A DNA stretch of 64,000 bases from Anthopleura xanthogrammica (taxonomy: Eukaryota; Cnidaria; Anthozoa; Actiniaria; Actiniidae), in assembly GCA_964019055.1 (NCBI GenBank), contig OZ025222.1:3094746-3158745 (forward strand). The letters are read 5' to 3'. Each line of letters opens with the position of its first letter. The stretch's first letter is position 1. A program made the translations under genes and the position numbers. Shown piece by piece: positions 10,748 to 36,673 of this stretch. The notes below the pieces were generated by a model. That model ran no database searches, was not told the origin of the DNA, and saw only the letters and a program-made list of their open reading frames with translations.

Positions 10748-13700
10748 GAGTAGGGTCCCAATCTTCATGTAACTGTTTCTGTTTGTTTTAGGGATGGAAT
10801 GATGTCAGTTTTCACGGCTCACCTCAGATCCCGACCCCTAATATTGATGAACTGGCAAATAAGGGAGTGATTTTGAACAACTACTACGTTCAGCCAATAT
10901 GTACCCCAACGAGAAGTGCAATAATGACTGGAAAATATCCAATACACACAGGTGAACGAATATACCATTCATTGAAATGAATTTGGATTGTAACCCTTAT
11001 CACAGACTCCTGTCATGTCAGGGACTGGGCAAAGGGAGGGGCTGGTAGGGCTATAGCCCTCCCATACTTCTCTCTTTTATAGACCTGCCACTTTTAAGGG
11101 TGCTCCATGGTCCATGCATATAGGTTATAGGCTACTGTATAACAAACAATTTTATGTGGGGAAAATGGCATGGGTGAAATGGTCCATGGGCAAAATGACG
11201 GGATACTGTTACTAGGGGTCAATATGTCATAGTGTATCAAAGAATTCTCTCCCTGTGTTTCTACTTAACAATTAGTCCTCTAGTGCAAATGGTCTGCCAC
11301 TCAATAGCCTATGATGCCGAAGGCCAAATGGGCTATTGTCTCGTAGACCATGAGCGAGGGCGAAAGGTCTAATTATTTTAGTATAAACCTACTAAGCGGT
11401 CAAATAAATTATTTTTTTGCCATCGAATAATTATTTTTGCCATTGTTTTGTCTTTCAAAACCAGCCTATTTTGTTACTTAGCACAGTAGTTGTGTATTAC
11501 TAATAGACCACTAGAAGCTCAGCCAATCAGAGGACAGGATTTGCAATAGATCATTAGTTAAAGTTCACACTAATTGACTAATTGAAAGTTATTTTGCATT
11601 ATTAATGATATTGAATATCTATGATTGTTAACGTTAGGGATGCAGCATTATGTAATAGAAGCCTCACAGCCATATGGGCTGGGTCTGAATGAGACGCTTC
11701 TACCTCAGTACTTAAAAAAATTGGGATATGCAACTCATGGAGTAGGCAAGGTACAGATTATTGTTTGTAAATCAGACTGAAATAAATGAATAATGATTAC
11801 AAGAAATGATCAACACGCATGCAGTGTTCCACAGAATAGATGAATTCCGATCGAGTGAAAAGGAAATTTCTTTGACTAGAAAGCCATTTTCACACTGGAA
11901 TTTCTTTTTCGCTCACAATTGAATTTATTTGGAATGAACTCAGCTTGTGATAAATTTGATTGATGGAAGCAATAACTTCAGTTGGTAGTATAGGTCACTC
12001 ACAATTGGAATGAACTCGGCCCATCATAAATTTGATTGAGTCGGAAGCAAAAATACCAGACGTCTTGAGTCATTAGGTTACAGAAATATTAAAGGTGTTT
12101 TTAATTTAATTATTTTTCTTAATGTTTCAGTGGCATCTTGGTTTCTTTGAATATGATTACACTCCAACACACAGAGGATTTGATTCATTCTTTGGATACT
12201 GGTGCGGCAAGGGTGATTACTGGGATCATTCTAATCAAGAGATTGGAGGATGGGGACTTGATCTTCATGATGGTGATAAGGTAACCTTAAAGATCTTGTT
12301 TTTCCTTTTTACAGAGTGATATGTAAAAGTATGACTGGTGATAGGTATTCACATACTTTTATGCACAGGCTTTTGTATGTTAAACCAACATTTTGATGCA
12401 GCGCTGGCTGATTTTACCAAAGGCATGTAAAAGCTTGTTCGGCAGCAAAAAGCCCTTGCATATAAGTAAGCAAATACATTTAATGTGTTCACAATTTTCA
12501 GCATTGTGCTGTAATAGATTCTTCAAATCTTATCAAATGAGTGTCAAAACATTCACAAAACAACCTACGGTAAATTAAAGCATACTCAACTTCAGCAATA
12601 TATACACTATGAAATTCCACAGACCTTCACTTGATTGCTTGAATGTTCTACACAAAATAAGGCTAACCCTGCGTAAATGAGTCTGTAGTCAAGGAACACA
12701 GTTTTTACAAATAGGCCTGTTCGAATTTGTAAAATACTGCTGTGTTCATTATAATATTTTATCTTTTTTTCAGAATGTTTGGACAGAATGGGGGCAATAT
12801 AGCACTCAGTTATTCTCAAAAAAAGCTGTTGACGTCATCCAGTCTCACAACACTTCAGATCCATTGTTCCTGTACTTGGCTTTCCAAGCTGTCCACAGCG
12901 CTAACTTCATACAGCCCTTGCAGGCCCCTCCAGACTTGATTGACAAGTTTGGCGGCATTGAGAACATGCAGCGAAGGATATTTGCTGCTATGGTAACATC
13001 CATGGATCAATCAATAAAGAAGGTGAAAATGGATGAATAAATGGATAAATAAATGAATGAATGAATGGGTGGATGGATGGATGGATGAATAGGTGGATGG
13101 ATGGATGGATGGATGGATGAATGAATGAATGGGTACTGAGATGGATGGATGGATGGATGAATGAATGGGTAGATGGATGGATGGATGAATAGGTGGATGG
13201 ATGGATGAATGAATGAATGGGTAGATGGATGGATGGATGAATGAATGGGTAGATGGATGGATGAATAAATGAATGAATGGGTGGATGGATGGATGAATGG
13301 ATGGATGGATGGATGAATGGGTAGATGGATGAATGGGTGGATGTATGGATGAATGGGTAGATGGATGAATGAATGAATGAATGAATGGGTGGATGGATGG
13401 ACATGGAGGAATAAATAATAAACAAATAAATAAATAAATGTGGAATTAACTTATTCCTATAAGAAAGATAAATAATTTTTTAAATTTACATAACTTTCAC
13501 CCAACTAGAAATATAACTAAATTAGATAATCAGGAAAAATAATAATGGGCAAGGAACACACAACAGAGCTAGGCTCCAATTACAGTGCATCCATCAGTTT
13601 ATTTTTAATATTAAATAAATAAATAAATTACTGAGTGGCTAAAACTTCATCTACTAAAGCCATTTGCAATTTTGATTTTTATGATGAAGTACAGTATCAT

Positions 13701-16195
13701 TTAGTGAGTTTCAACTTTTATCTGTTCTGTTCCATAATCACCAGGTTGTCGATGCTCTGAAAGCCAAGAACTTGTACAGAAATTCCATTATTGTCTTCAC
13801 TACAGACAATGGCGGACCTGCCAATGGTTATGATATGAATATGGCCAGTAACTATCCATTAAGAGGGGTTAAAGCTACATTATGGGAAGGTTAGTGTTAT
13901 TTAATATATTTTACAGTAAATGCCAGTACTATATTTGTATTTATTGGCCTAATCTGAAATAGTGAGCATGGGTCTAGCTTGGGACAAACATCTTTTGTTC
14001 ATCATGCTTTATATGGTGTTATGAGGTGGTGAACATGGTGCATTGTGGTCTAGCTTAGGTACAAACATCTTCTGTTCATCATGCCTTATATGGTATTGTG
14101 ATGTAGTGAACATGGTGCATTGTGGTCTAGCTTGGGTAGAAAACATTTTTGTTTATCTTGTCTTGGGAATGTTTGCAAATCATTTGGCTTTGTTTGTACC
14201 CAAGCTAGATCAGAATGCTTTGTGTTTGTTGAACTCCAAAAAAGCTCTATAACTGTGGTTTTGAAGCATGTTTCCAGGCAAAAGAACGAAAACTTTTCCT
14301 TTGGGTAATATAATCTCTATTACATTGTTCCTGCCCTACAAATTAGCTGATGTAAAACCCCTCCATAAAATCTCATAAACTCATTTTTTATTTAGGTGGA
14401 GTTCGTGGCACTTCCTTTATTCATAGTCCCCTTATCATGATCAATTCAACCGGTCGAGTGAGCACCCAAATGATGCACGTGACTGACTGGTTACCCACAC
14501 TATATGTTCGTGCGGGGGGTGATATCCATGATATGCAGGAATCAGATGGTTTCGATATTTGGGACAGTATTGTTAGTGACAGCATGTCCCCTCGGACAGA
14601 GATTGTTATTAATATTGATCCTGTGTCGGGTGCAGCTGCGTATCGAGTTGAGAACTGGAAGATTGTTGTTAATGAAAGTAAGTGAGAAGACATGTAGTAT
14701 TTTTTTATCTTTCCGTGTCGTTCATTCATTTTGTGAACTGACTGACTACTTATTGACTGATTGACCTAAAGACCAACCGATTGACTGAATAACTGACCAA
14801 CCCACCAACTGACTGACCAATCAACTGACTAACTGGCTGACCGACTGACCGACTGACCGACTGACCGACTGACCGACTGACCGACTGACCGACTGACCGA
14901 CTGACCGACTGACCGACTGACCGACTGACCGACTGACCGACTGACCGACTGACCGACTGACCGACTGACCGACTGACCGACTGACCGACTGACCGACTGA
15001 CCGACTGACCGACTGACCGACTGACCGACTGACCGACTGACCGACTGACCGACTGACCGACTGACCGACTGACCGACTGACCGACTGACCGACTGACCGA
15101 CTGACCGACTGACCGACTGACCGACTGACCGACTGACCGACTGACCGACTGACCGACTGACCGACTGACCGACTGACCGACTGACCGACTGACCGACTGA
15201 CCGACTGACCGACTGACCGACTGACCGACTGACCGACTGACCGACTGACCGACTGACCGACTGACCGACTGACCGACTGACCGACTGACCGACTGACCGA
15301 CTGACCGACTGACCGACTGACCGACTGACCGACTGACCGACTGACCGACTGACCGACTGACCGACTGACCGACTGACCGACTGACCGACTGACCGACTGA
15401 CCGACTGACCGACTGACCGACTGACCGACTGACCGACTGACCGACTGACCGACTGACCGACTGACCGACTGACCGACTGACCGACTGACCGACTGACCGA
15501 CTGACCGACTGACCGACTGACCGACTGACCGACTGACCGACTGACCGACTGACTGACCGACTGACTCACTGACTGACTCACTGACTCACTGACTCACTGA
15601 CTCACTGACTCACTGACTCAATGACCGACTGACTCACTGAACGACTGACTCACTGACCGACTGACTCACTGACCGACCAAATGACCGACCAAATGACCGA
15701 CTAAATGACTGGCTGACTGATGGGCCGACCGACTGAAAAATCCCATTTTCATTCATTTGTCCATCCATCCATTCACTAATTCATTCTCTTCAAATTTATC
15801 GAACCCTAAATCTCATTTCTTTTATGTATCAAATTCATTGATTAATTTATTTGTACTTTGCAGCTTCACGATGGAGTGGTTGGTATCCACCGCCAGGCCT
15901 CGAGGTAACCCAAAAACAACCCAAACCCACCACCCTAAAGAACGCAGTGGTAACATGTACCAAGCCTCCTGCAGTGACCGTTGAATGTACGAAGCAGGAT
16001 GGGCCCTGCCTGTTCGATCTTTCAAGTGATCCTTGTGAATACGTAAACCAAGCCAAAAACCACCCTGAAATACTCCAAAATATGTTGCAGTGGCTCGAGA
16101 AGTACAAGAAAGACATGGTGCCAATACGGAATAAGAACTACGACCCAGCCGCGAGTCCTAAAAACCACGGTGGGGTGTGGACTGCATGGCGTTGA
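10465..16195 (+). CDS. Arylsulfatase B/I/J-type sulfatase, tandem copy B
   Basis: Exons 10465-10593, 10792-10951, 11638-11750, 12131-12280, 12774-13022, 13745-13889, 14396-14677 and 15864-16195 have exactly the lengths and phases of copy A and again give 519 aa. By eye I count 11 amino-acid differences from A, among them C9R, L10P, F22L, S101Y, L104E, R170Q, K279R, F296Y and T376S. None touches a catalytic residue: D41-D42, C80-T-P-T-R84, K134, H136, H225, D288-N289 and K310 are all kept. S101Y and L104E lie in the segment just after the catalytic helix and may affect the substrate pocket; this is inference from the linear position. The leader lacks the out-of-frame upstream ATG of copy A. 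Function and location should be as for copy A. AATAAA is at 16855-16860. Confidence 0.93.
10681..10747. repeat. (AATC)n microsatellite in intron 1 of sulfatase B
   Basis: A pure run of about 16 AATC units occupies the place where copy A has CATC/ATTC repeats plus a foldback. Confidence 0.95.
11190..11340. other. Segment in intron 2 present in copy B, missing from copy A
   Basis: Copy B reads from ATGGTCCATGGGC through TCCTCTAGTGCAAATGGTCT to GGGCTATTGTCTCGTAGACC. Copy A joins ATGGTGCATGGGC directly to ATTGTCTCGTAGACC. The stretch appears to be the left part of a repeat whose right part (GTTTGTATTACTAATAGACC-like) remains in both copies, so a deletion in A is more likely than an insertion in B. 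Confidence 0.55.
12318..12512. mobile_element. Decayed MITE in intron 4 of sulfatase B
   Basis: This is the counterpart of 4205-4400 with small indels, and it belongs to the same family as the intact foldback at 58486-58696. Confidence 0.6.
13023..13440. repeat. GGAT/GAAT tetranucleotide array in intron 5 of sulfatase B
   Basis: The same position and unit types as the array in copy A, but a different internal order. It starts directly after the exon 5 donor. Confidence 0.9.
13960..14240. mobile_element. MITE with internal tandem units, intron 6 of sulfatase B
   Basis: Contains repeats of CATGGTGCATTGTGGTCTAG and ends with GTTTGTACCCAAGCTAGATC. It has one more internal unit than the equivalent element in copy A. 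Confidence 0.65.
14837..15720. repeat. 8-bp array (CTGACCGA)n in intron 7 of sulfatase B
   Basis: About 89 near-perfect units to about 15551, followed by a degenerate zone of CTGACTCA and CTGACCGACCAAA variants to about 15720. Copy A lacks this variant zone. The long serine-rich minus-strand frame is an artefact of the repeat. Confidence 0.97.
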
Positions 16196-16358
16196 AGTAA
16201 TATTTACAGCACTCTTCATATTTCTGTGACCTAACCGACTTTAGATGTCTGGCATTTTGGCTTCCGTCATTCAAAATTAGTAAGTCTGGCAAATTTGAAG
16301 GTGTTTCGTTAAAAAGACGCAGAGTTACAAGCCTTCAAAAGTGTTGAAAATTAACAAA

Positions 16359-16404
16359 GAATGTATGGTTACAGGGGACAAGCGTCCCCTGTAACCATAC
16401 ATTC
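16359..16404 (+). other. Perfect 21-bp hairpin with 4-nt loop in the 3' UTR of sulfatase B
   Basis: The arm 16359-16379 (containing GTATGGTTACAGGGGAC) and its exact reverse complement at 16384-16404 are separated by AAGC. Copy A has the left arm followed by unrelated AT-rich sequence, so the right arm arose in B only. Confidence 0.9.
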
Positions 16405-17404
16405 CTTGTAAATTTTTGACACTTTCGAAAGCCAATAATTCTGGTTCTTTTCCTTCAATCATGTTCAAAATCGCCAGACTTACTAATCTTGAGATGCTTT
16501 ATCAGATGACGAATCAAATGGCGAAAAAACTACTGTGGCTTCAAAGATATCTATCCAAAATCTATCCCGAGAAAGAAGTTTATGGAAATTTGGTAATTAG
16601 ATTAAAATTCAAAAATTGTCCCAGTCCCTTGCTCGTTTCCAAAGTGGCCCATTGTTTGGGTTTACTAAGTATTTTTTGAGCGACTGCAGCCAAAAACCCA
16701 GACTTCTTGTGCTGTGTTGGTCGCGTAATTATGAAAATGGTTGCAATCAGTTATACAAGCTGTAGGCTTGGGATTCAAGGAATCTAGACAAATCTTTTCA
16801 CGCGTTTAAAACGATGTAAAATATTTTGCAGTTCACTTTTGCACTTGTGACATAAATAAATAAGCGCATATGTTTTTTTATTTGTCATATTCGTTTTACT
16901 CGTTAAAATTAAAACTATATAAAAGAGCGATTGTTGTTTGCTCTCTGTAGTTTTTTTGCTTTGTTTTTTGAGTTTCTTTCTGATAGCACTTCGTGATCTT
17001 AAATCGGGGAATGCCCACTTGGGATTCAAACCTTGACGTTCTTCTGATATTTCCTTTGATTTCCCTGTTCCATTTTTACACGACTCACTTTCCCAGAGTT
17101 CTTTGTGAGCTTTGATGCACGTTGCTTATTTATCTGATTTCAAAGTTCATCTGCTAAAGAGATTGATATTTCTTATCAATTAAGTAAACTAGGACCATAT
17201 CTCCAGACGCAGTGCAGAAGCGCAGTATGGCAGCGCGAAGCATTTACGGCTATGCCGGAGAATTCGGCCCCGACACCGCTATCCAATGACTGATCAGGAA
17301 GCTCGACCGAAGCCTAAGGGAGAGGTTAGTCGGCCCCTAGACCGTAGATGATTAACCCCTTGCCATGACCGGCAGACCCCAAGAACTGCTTTTTTCGCTG
17401 ATGA
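16405..17404. other. 3' flank of sulfatase B and intergenic
   Basis: Up to 16865 this repeats the flank of copy A, with a longer MITE remnant ending GGTCGCGTAATTATGAAAAT near 16737. Beyond it lies sequence not repeated in the window. About 17200-17350 is distinctly more GC-rich than its surroundings, with no gene I recognise. Confidence 0.45.
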
Positions 17405-17613
17405 CTAAATGCCCGTTTACACTAGCAACTTTGTCGCGCGACTTGAGCGGCGATTTTATGGAGATTTCACGGCGATGATCGCAGCTATGTCGCCGCCAAT
17501 TCAAACATGATCGAAATTTAGTGCAACTCGCTGCGATTTGGGTCGCGATAAAATCGCCATTGAAATCGCCGCTCAAGTTGCGCGATAAATTTGCTAGTGT
17601 AAACGGGCCTTAA
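17405..17613. mobile_element. Foldback element upstream of DDB1
   Basis: The arms GCCCGTTTACACTAGCAACT and CTTGAGCGGCGATTT at the left are matched inversely by AAATCGCCGCTCAAG and TTTGCTAGTGTAAACGGGC at the right. It lies about 420 bp before the DDB1 start codon. A decayed relative (CAGTTACACTAGCAATTTTG) is in DDB1 intron 15 at about 26396. Confidence 0.8.
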
Positions 17614-18030
17614 GAGGCGCATGGTTACTCTTTCCATGTGAGATGGGTTTTGAAAACTAGCCGTGATCAACGTGACCAGTCAACTCCTGCAAAGTTGCGC
17701 GCAACAAAATTCATCATGAGAACACGACCTGCAAGTTGCTACTGATGTTCTAATGCTCGTCGCCGTATCGTTAGCGTTCCCCAATCCTAGCTATTTCCCA
17801 CTCATACGAAAACAGCGCTACAAAATCGCTTATACCTTTCTGTGTTTTACGAGAATGGAATAGCATGGGATACCTGTGGTTTTCTATGTTTTTCCGCACA
17901 CCAGTTCCCACAGCAGGCTCTCAGGGTATTTTCGCGGGTTCCTTTGCACGTGCGGCCATTTTGAATCCGAACCTTCTGCAAGAAAAATCTCCAGGATTCT
18001 CGCCTGAATTCCCTCGAAAAAGCCTACAAA
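17614..18030 (+). promoter_or_regulatory. Probable DDB1 promoter and 5' UTR region
   Basis: The 400 bases between the foldback and the DDB1 ATG contain GCGGCCATTTTGAATC at about 17951-17966, which on the other strand reads like a YY1-type AAAATGGCCGC site, common at housekeeping starts. No TATA box is evident, as expected for a housekeeping gene. The transcription start cannot be placed. Confidence 0.4.
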
Positions 18031-33487
<15,457 letters not shown>

Positions 33488-33925
33488 TATCACGTGTCCA
33501 AGAATTAACATATCTTAATATCACGTGACCGTTAACTGACATATCACATTGTCACGTGACTGAGACTTAACGTGCCTCATTACCACGCGACTGTTATTCA
33601 GCATATCCCATTATCGCGTGACCAAGTATTACATACCCCAATATCACGTGACTGTTAACTGACGCATCCCATTGTCACGTGACCCAGAATTAACGTATCA
33701 GGTGACTGTTAACTAATATATCCCAATATGACTTGACTGTTAAACAGCATCCCATTGTGACCAATAATTGATATGCACCTCATAGTCACGTGACCAGGAA
33801 TTACCATGACACATTGCATCAACAGGTGATTAGTACTGTACATTTCTCGTTATCACGTGATCAGGGGATGGCCTGCTCAAATGTCACGTGACCAAGAAAA
33901 CTCCCCTTCTAATCACGTGACCGCG
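33488..33925. promoter_or_regulatory. 31-bp minisatellite of CACGTG (E-box/CLEAR-like) sites abutting the DDB1 stop
   Basis: Units such as TATCACGTGACCGTTAACTG plus 11 more bases repeat at about 31-bp spacing, with the first TATCACGTG starting at the base after TGA. Nine intact CACGTG cores are present, several as GTCACGTGAC or ATCACGTGAC. Four to six further units carry a one- or two-base change in the core (CACGCG, CGCGTG, CAGGTG, GACTTG). CACGTG is the binding core of bHLH-zip factors (USF, MYC/MAX, MITF/TFE), and GTCACGTGAC matches the CLEAR-type palindrome. Function here is inference. The array would be transcribed in the 3' UTR. Confidence 0.8.
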
Positions 33926-34370
33926 TAAAATTTTCTAAGGAGACAGGTCGTTGAAAAGCGCTGCCGGTTAAGCAATCACACAAGAATAGTGTCAAACCTG
34001 AGCTTTTCGTTTCGGTAGCTCCAGCATTACCATTCAAAAGACAATATGAGGTCCCGCTTAAATTCTGAAATGTTCCCGTGATAGTATTCGAAACAGTGGT
34101 TCAGAAGTGTAAAGAGTTGATTCCTAGAAGTATTCTTTAAATCAAATTTAAGCTTTTATTATAATGTACATATGTAATTTTGTAGACTTCGTTTGAGTGA
34201 GAAACGCGAAGAGATTCTTGAATGCTTCAAAAAAATTTCCTCTTAGAGCTTGAAGGCATGGTATGGTTAACGTATAATGTTCACCTATTTCAGACGACTT
34301 GGCATTCCCTTGAGTATTATTTCTTTGTTCAAGTTTATCTCTATTCATGTATTTTCGCTATAAGTGTTGG
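33926..34370. other. Post-DDB1 intergenic
   Basis: No gene seen. The right part (about 34285-34345, TTCAGACGACTTGGCATTCC, GAGTATTATTTCTTTGTTC) matches the left arm of the repeat at 61246-61372. Its partner arm (AACAAAGAAATGATACT, AAAGGGAATTGGGAA) lies beyond the two MITEs at about 34650-34680, so those MITEs appear inserted into an older foldback. Confidence 0.45.
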
Positions 34371-34510
34371 CTATAAACCCCTTACACGTGAGGTCAAAGC
34401 AGCTCGATTTTGAGGAGAAAACAAAAGAATTTCAATCTCCTGAGAATTGGAACCTATTGTTTTGTCCTCCGAGTTGAACTGGATTCCAACGTGCTGCAAG
34501 GGGGCTATAG
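34371..34510. mobile_element. TATAGACCCCTT-family MITE, copy 3
   Basis: Starts CTATAAACCCCTTACACGTG and ends TGCTGCAAGGGGGCTATAG. The interior CTCGATTTTGAGGAGAAAAC and CTATTGTTTTGTCCTCCGAG form the usual hairpin. Confidence 0.85.
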
Positions 34511-34648
34511 ACCCCCTACTCTAAATCCCAACCTGGGGTTCAAAACAGTGAAAAATATTAACATCAAAAAATATATATCAATCCTCAAGAGAATGGGATT
34601 CTTTTGTTTTGACCCCCAGATTGGGAATTAGTGCAAGGGGGTCTATAA
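34505..34648. mobile_element. Second MITE sharing a terminal repeat with its neighbour
   Basis: CTATAGACCCCCTACTCTAA at the left and AGTGCAAGGGGGTCTATA at the right are inverse termini; CCCAACCTGGGGTTCAAAAC pairs with TTTGTTTTGACCCCCAGATT. The left CTATAG is shared with the right end of the previous element. Confidence 0.8.
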
Positions 34649-34706
34649 ACAAAGAAATGATACTAAAGGGAATTGGGAAAAAATGAAATGGTAAACATGC
34701 TTATAG

Positions 34707-34845
34707 AGTGCATTCAGGAAAAGCATGAAACACTAGTAACACTATTTTGTACTATTTTATGCTAATTCTTTTGTTTTCTTTTGTTTAACTAGCACTATTT
34801 TGCACAATTTAGTAATTAGTGTTTCATGCTTTTACTGAATGCACT
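34707..34845. mobile_element. Foldback element, AGTGCATTCAG termini
   Basis: Arms AGTGCATTCAGGAAAAGCAT plus GAAACACTA, and the inverse TAGTGTTTCATGCTTTTACT plus GAATGCACT, flank an AT-rich centre with repeated CACTATTTTG motifs. Confidence 0.88.
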
Positions 34846-34980
34846 ACTTTTCTCATTTGTGCGGTATTTTTGTTTATATTTACTTTCTATAAATCGCTAG
34901 GGAAATTATTCCCTCACTTTCTGGTGTAACAGTATCAGTATCTGCCGTGCTAATTTTTTATATTTTATGGGAACGTTTAA

Positions 34981-35096
34981 GAGTGGTTTTACTTAACCCA
35001 TGACTTACAGAGGTTAGCTAATAGACAAGTAGAATAATACAGATTAGTAGATTTTATTTCCATTTTTTGTTTTTCATGGGTTAAGTAAAATCACTC
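34981..35096. mobile_element. Foldback element, GAGTGGTTTTAC termini
   Basis: GAGTGGTTTTACTTAACCCA and TGGGTTAAGTAAAATCACTC are inverse with one mismatch. Confidence 0.82.
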
Positions 35097-35106
35097 TATT
35101 TGCTAT

Positions 35107-35245
35107 TTTCCATACATCGGTTCACTGGTCACAGACAAAACATTCAATCGAGGCTCCAAGTGTAGTTTCAAAGGATTATTCAAATTTGAACCTTGCAGCC
35201 TCGACTGAATGCTTTGTGTTTGACCAGTGAATCGATGTATGGAAA
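35107..35245. mobile_element. Foldback element, TTTCCATACATCG termini
   Basis: TTTCCATACATCGGTTCACT with GGTCACAGACAAAACATTCA at the left is matched inversely by TGAATGCTTTGTGTTTGACC with AGTGAATCGATGTATGGAAA at the right. The centre holds an AAATTTGAA stretch. Confidence 0.88.
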
Positions 35246-35427
35246 GTGGTGAAAAAAGATCCATCATTTTAAATATTTGTACCTCTGGATGAGGAGTCCA
35301 TTTTTCCTTGTCACCAGTCCCCCAGGATTATCTTTTAGCTCTTTTTCTCCCAGACCTACCCCACTGTTCGAACAATGACCTTGCCAACTTCCCTAAAAAT
35401 TCCCCATCATCGTCTGCACAATTTTCA

Positions 35428-35564
35428 GGCTGACCTTACGTGGTACCGGACGAATTTCTAACCGTTGCTACGTTGCAAATCAAAGAGACGGTTCCGTGTC
35501 AATGGTATGTACTGGTCAAATTTTTGAAAGGTTAAAAATTCGTTTGGTACCGTGTAAGGCCAGG
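35428..35564. mobile_element. Foldback element, CTGACCTTACGTGG termini
   Basis: CTGACCTTACGTGGTACCGG plus ACGAATTTCTAACC is inverse to GGTTAAAAATTCGTTTGGTA plus CCGTGTAAGGCCAG. Confidence 0.82.
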
Positions 35565-36391
35565 TAGACTGGGAACGACATGTGGTGCAAAGCATTGTGG
35601 GGTGGGAATTGATTTCGAACCAAATTCAGTCCCACAATCCTATGCGCTCCTTGTCTTCCTAAAACTTTAAAAAGGCGAATTGAAGGGATTTTGAGTTGGA
35701 TAAACTTTATATTTCCCCCACTGAGTAAATTTATTTTAGCAGTATTTTGTAATTAGATTAAATATTACTAATATTAAGTGGTATTTACAGTCGTCACACT
35801 GCTTGCTTTAGTGCTTCCTTTTCGTTTTATCCGAAGTTGGTTTTGGATGCCCTCTGGCGTAGTTTGATAAATGTATCCGCATGCCAGTCGAATTGCAGGC
35901 TCGGGTTCGCCGGAACTTTAGTCGACCAATCATTCCGGAAAGAGCAAAATATAGGAATTTGAAAGTTGAGAAATTAGTTTTACTTCGCGGTTATATTATA
36001 TTTTCCTTCCGGTTTCTTCCCATTTTCTTTCCCATGCATTCTTTCAATACACCTCGTGTTATATTAGGAGTAATACAGGTAAAGTGTTGTACCGTTTGTG
36101 ATTTTATACGCCTTGAGTGTTAACTGTGTATTCTTATACTCGGCCTTGCTGTAAGGGTTGTACAGCATTAGCGACATTGAACGACTCTTACAAGGGTAAC
36201 TTTCCTTATGAGACGCCATTTTCCTTGACCGATGAAATATATAACACAGTTGATCGATAAGGTACCCTATTGTATCTGTATCCTGGACACCTAGCGTAAC
36301 ATGTTCCCTTGGTACCCAGTACTCCTTGGTTTCTGAGCTGGCGTGGATAATGATGCGTTCTGTTACGTTAGGAGATAAGAGATTAGTTTTT
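35565..36391. other. Intergenic, no feature recognised
   Basis: AT-rich sequence without convincing exons. The open frame at 35881-36123 has no family resemblance or splice context that I can support. Confidence 0.4.
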
Positions 36392-36673
36392 TTTAAGGAG
36401 CGGTAATACGAGCAATAAAATCTTGCAATTTGTTGCGCAACATATTGTTACGTTAATTGCAAGTTGCAGAGCGAATGATGCTGGTATTATTACCCCGCGA
36501 GCAACACATTTTCGTTGTTTCTGAGAGTAGAAAGAGCTACTTTTGGCAACAAAGTCGCGCAACAAAATTCTGTTGTTGCTCAGGGTGGTAAAACGCGCAA
36601 CATCCGCTCTGCAACTTGCAACTCGATTTCGCGCGACAAGTTGCATTTGTTGCCCGTATTACCGCACCTTTAC
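36392..36673. mobile_element. Foldback element, GCGGTAATACG termini
   Basis: AAGGAGCGGTAATACGAGCA at the left and GTTGCCCGTATTACCGCACC at the right are inverse. Inner pairs include TGCAAGTTGCAGAGCG and CGCTCTGCAACTTGCA. Confidence 0.85.

Larger units (their letters stand above)
9145..16865 (+). repeat. Segmental tandem duplication, copy B (about 7.7 kb)
   Basis: This is the second copy of 1131-8165, in direct orientation, from the CTCCC tract near 9145 to the AATAAA at 16855-16860. Exons are nearly identical to copy A; the introns and flanks carry several independent insertions and array-length changes. Confidence 0.9.

Noticed and set aside
1131..16865. Sulfatase pair as an assembly duplicate of one locus
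   Set aside because: The copies differ by a 300-bp foldback, an intron 1 MITE, an intron 2 segment, array lengths and coding changes, and a unique spacer separates them. Haplotype collapse cannot be fully excluded without reads.
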